DNA of 6,959 nt from JBDSZL01 sp039925145 (GTDB lineage: Bacteria; Acidobacteriota; Vicinamibacteria; Vicinamibacterales; SCN-69-37), in contig JBDSZL010000021.1 of assembly GCA_039925145.1 (NCBI GenBank), positions 1-6,959 of the forward strand, written 5' to 3'. Under the pieces are notes generated by a model that saw only the letters and a program-made list of their open reading frames with translations, had not been told where the DNA came from and searched no databases. The position numbers and the translations under genes were made by a program. Of this stretch, positions 5,034-6,959 are shown piece by piece (the first letter of the stretch is position 1; each line of letters begins with the position of its first letter).

Positions 5034-6641
5034 CTACGGTCGCGCGGTCGCCACCATCTTTCCGGTGAGAGGCGCCTGGGTCTGGCCTCCTGGTCCACCG
5101 GCAGCTCCAGCCGCTCGTGGTTCTTCGATCGACAGCCGTACCGTGCCGGCCTCTTCGGAGAACTTGTACAGCACGGTCTCCGAGCCGATGCTCTCCTCCA
5201 CAAACCGTGTGGTGACCGCCAACGTGTTGGGGGCGGACCACGCAAAACTCGCCGCGACCCGATACGGCGTGCCTGGCACCAGGTAGCTGGCATCCCGGGA
5301 CTTGGACGGGGCTGACGGTCTGAGAAGGCTGTTCACGTTGATGGTGCTTGCCATCCAGGAGCCGTTTCCCATCTTGACGGAGGCTGGCGAGCCGGACCGG
5401 GTCATGACTAGCTCACCCACGCCAGACTGGCCGAATGTGAACGAGACGGCGTCGATGCCGAGCCGATTCGAGTCAAGCTGGAATGTCTGACCCGTGATCT
5501 TCGACGCGAGGGCGGCGTTTGCCGCTTCGCCCGACGGTACGGATAGTTTGAGCGAGGTCAGGCGCTCGCCCAGCGTGCGGTTACCGGCTGCGTCTGCCGG
5601 CAATGAGCCGGCAGCCTTCATCGCCGGAAGCAAGTAATCCCACACGAGGTTCACTTGTTTCTGTTTACTCTGCTCGGCATTCGCGGTCAGCACGACGACC
5701 GCGTCCTCGTCGGGAAGCAACAGGACGAGCTGTCCCCCAAGCCCGTCCAGTCGAGACGAATTGTGCCTGCCCCGCCACATCTGGTAGCCGTAGCCCTGCG
5801 CCCAATCCGTGCCTGAGGCGCTGCTGCTGTCGATGTGGCGAGACGTGGCCTCGGCGACCCACGTTTCCGGCAGGAGCTGTTTGCCGTTCCACTTGCCACG
5901 CTGCATCAGCAGCTGGCCGAACTTGGCGAGGTCTTCCGTACGGAAGCGCAGGCCCACCATTCCCATATTGATGCCCTGTGGACTCAGGTCCCAGTCGACA
6001 GCTCGAATGCCCAGCGGTTCGAAGATCCGAGGCCGCAGATAATTGAAGAGCGTCTCACCGGTCACCTGCTGAACGATCGCGGACAGCATGAAGGAGGCGT
6101 AGTTGTTATAGAGGAAGACCGACCCCGGCTCATGGACGGGTTCAGTCGAAAGGAACGCCCTGATCCAGTCGTCGCTCCCCCTAGTCTGGGCGGCAGGCTG
6201 CTGGCCGACCGACATGGTCAAAAGGTCCTTGACGTCGAGCTCCCGGGTACGAGGCCCCAGCGTATCGGGCAGCGAATTCGGGAAAAATGAGATGACCTTG
6301 TCGGAGAGTTTCAGCCGCCCTTCGGCCACCGCCAAGCCGATGCCCGTCGCCGTGAACGTCTTGCTGGCTGAGAACAGAACGTGCTTGTACGTTGCACCGT
6401 ATGGGCTCCACCAGCCTTCGGTGACGACCTTCCCGTGCCTGACGACCATGAAACTGTGGAGTTCGATGCCCGACTTGTCGACGGCCTCGAGAAACTGGAT
6501 GATCCCGGCCGAAGAGACGCCCTGAGATTCCGGCGTGCTCCTCGGAAGACTGCCGGCACTCTGCGCCGACCCGGCGGACGGCAAGGCCAGGATGAATGCC
6601 AGGCAAAGCCCGGTAATGAGAGTGCGCGTGTTGTGTGCCAT
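5034..6641 (-). CDS. Secreted serine hydrolase, beta-lactamase/esterase (class C-like) family
   Basis: A 535-residue exported serine hydrolase of the beta-lactamase/penicillin-binding superfamily, most likely an esterase or peptidase rather than an antibiotic-resistance enzyme. Numbering from the ATG at 6641: signal peptide to about residue 27 (cut near GSAQ), then SASK (91-94) with the nucleophile Ser91 and base Lys94, YNN (178-180) as the Tyr-x-Asn motif, and GLGGQ (300-304) in the place of the KTG/HTG box, as is usual in class C-like esterases of this group. Segments matching the fold include LLTMSVGQ (140-147) and the EPLGI turn (208-212). After about residue 345 comes a beta-rich extension of roughly 190 residues with a Gly/Ala-rich end, not part of the catalytic domain. 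AAGAGG at 6652-6657 serves as ribosome site; a GTG at 6644 is 7 bases away and the ATG at 6641 is 10, so either start is possible. The esterase gene lies 72 bases upstream on the same strand. Confidence 0.85.
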   Translation of the reverse strand: MAHNTRTLITGLCLAFILALPSAGSAQSAGSLPRSTPESQGVSSAGIIQFLEAVDKSGIELHSFMVVRHGKVVTEGWWSPYGATYKHVLFSASKTFTATGIGLAVAEGRLKLSDKVISFFPNSLPDTLGPRTRELDVKDLLTMSVGQQPAAQTRGSDDWIRAFLSTEPVHEPGSVFLYNNYASFMLSAIVQQVTGETLFNYLRPRIFEPLGIRAVDWDLSPQGINMGMVGLRFRTEDLAKFGQLLMQRGKWNGKQLLPETWVAEATSRHIDSSSASGTDWAQGYGYQMWRGRHNSSRLDGLGGQLVLLLPDEDAVVVLTANAEQSKQKQVNLVWDYLLPAMKAAGSLPADAAGNRTLGERLTSLKLSVPSGEAANAALASKITGQTFQLDSNRLGIDAVSFTFGQSGVGELVMTRSGSPASVKMGNGSWMASTINVNSLLRPSAPSKSRDASYLVPGTPYRVAASFAWSAPNTLAVTTRFVEESIGSETVLYKFSEEAGTVRLSIEEPRAAGAAGGPGGQTQAPLTGKMVATARP

Positions 6642-6651
6642 CACTTAATGA

Positions 6652-6657
6652 CCTCTT
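6652..6657 (-). promoter_or_regulatory. Ribosome binding site of the serine hydrolase gene
   Basis: On the minus strand AAGAGG precedes adjacent GTG (6644) and ATG (6641) codons, with gaps of 7 and 10 bases. The site supports this region as the true start but does not settle which of the two codons is used. Confidence 0.5.
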
Positions 6658-6713
6658 CTTCAGCAAAGTCTTGGTTGCCCCTCAGCAGTGGGCGATGAGT
6701 TCGTCGACCGCTA

Positions 6714-6959
6714 TTACGCTGGGGGGCGCGTCGCCGCCGCCGGTAGTCGATCCCACAGCAGCCGGAGCTCCCGATTTGGATCGCGTTCCACGCGTGTGTT
6801 CGTGTCGAAGATCATCACGGACCGCTCGGTCGCGTTGTACGCCGGCCAGCGTGGGATGACGGGATTGCTCGGGTTTCCGGTTTTCGCGAAGGCGATAAAT
6901 GCCGAGCCGATCCGCTTGGCCATCACCTGCGCGGCGGGAGTGTTCAAGGTCATGTCGGT
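6714..6959 (-). CDS. Carboxylesterase type B (para-nitrobenzyl-esterase-like), C-terminal part
   Basis: The last 81 codons of a gene that continues beyond the right edge; the frame is open to base 6959 and the internal Met at 6953 is not a start. The tail matches the end of type-B carboxylesterases: AFIAFAKTGNPSNPVIPRWP, where the F-A-x-T-G-N-P and P-x-W-P-x-Y spacing is a family signature, followed by a Met-Ile-Phe-Asp strand, a V-x-x-D-P turn and a final Arg/Leu/Trp helix. The catalytic Ser, Glu/Asp and His all lie upstream of this fragment, outside the window. Members are usually exported, about 500-550 residues long, and cleave ester bonds of varied substrates. The stop (TAA, 6714-6716) leaves 72 bases before the serine hydrolase start on the same strand, so the two hydrolases could form a small operon. 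Confidence 0.82.
   Translation of the reverse strand, partial: TDMTLNTPAAQVMAKRIGSAFIAFAKTGNPSNPVIPRWPAYNATERSVMIFDTNTRVERDPNRELRLLWDRLPAAATRPPA

Noticed and set aside
5034..6641. Antibiotic-resistance beta-lactamase
   Set aside because: The catalytic motifs fit the broad class C-like esterase/peptidase group, with GLGGQ instead of KTG and a long C-terminal extension, so a resistance role is not supported.
1..6959. CRISPR array, toxin-antitoxin pair, phage or defence system
   Set aside because: No short regularly spaced repeats are present and none of the genes belong to known defence or toxin families. The two repeats are single copies far apart.

Overview
This is a high-GC chromosomal window without rRNA, tRNA, CRISPR, phage or transposase genes. 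The families present (a GT39-like membrane glycosyltransferase with a soluble C-terminal domain, a secreted CotH-type kinase with an EF-hand, a serine beta-lactamase-like hydrolase, a type-B carboxylesterase and a small exported protein with a KPGMTR motif) together with GC-rich codon use suggest a soil or sediment Acidobacteriota, perhaps Vicinamibacteria. That assignment rests on recalled family distributions and is only moderately secure.

Layout. Bases 1-284 hold a well-defined repeat (111-186) with coding-like scraps on both sides: one open from the window edge and stopping inside the repeat, and one starting at the repeat edge. A complete multi-pass glycosyltransferase gene lies on the minus strand (266-2107). 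It is preceded, with a 13-base overlap, by the C-terminal stub of what looks like another membrane glycosyltransferase (2095-2346). Divergent from the stub is a small exported protein of unknown function (2412-2846, plus). A second copy of the repeat (2971-3048) follows in the same orientation; its 59-base core is identical to that of the first copy. After a roughly 300-base stretch with another coding-like scrap comes a complete CotH-family kinase gene (3346-4947, plus). It converges on a serine hydrolase gene of the beta-lactamase/esterase type (5034-6641, minus) across an 86-base gap holding a possible terminator hairpin. The right edge holds the C-terminal end of a carboxylesterase gene (6714 to the edge, minus), which lies 72 bases upstream of the hydrolase gene on the same strand and may be cotranscribed with it.

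How the genes fit together. Most products are predicted to be exported or in the membrane: surface glycan transfer, an extracytoplasmic kinase, and two secreted hydrolases. I see no shared pathway and no new multi-gene system. The most interesting features are the conserved 76-78-base repeat, which in both places sits among broken gene ends, and the CotH protein, which combines an EF-hand loop with an altered metal-site motif. The left half (1 to about 3300) reads as a decaying, rearranged stretch; the right half is intact and compact.
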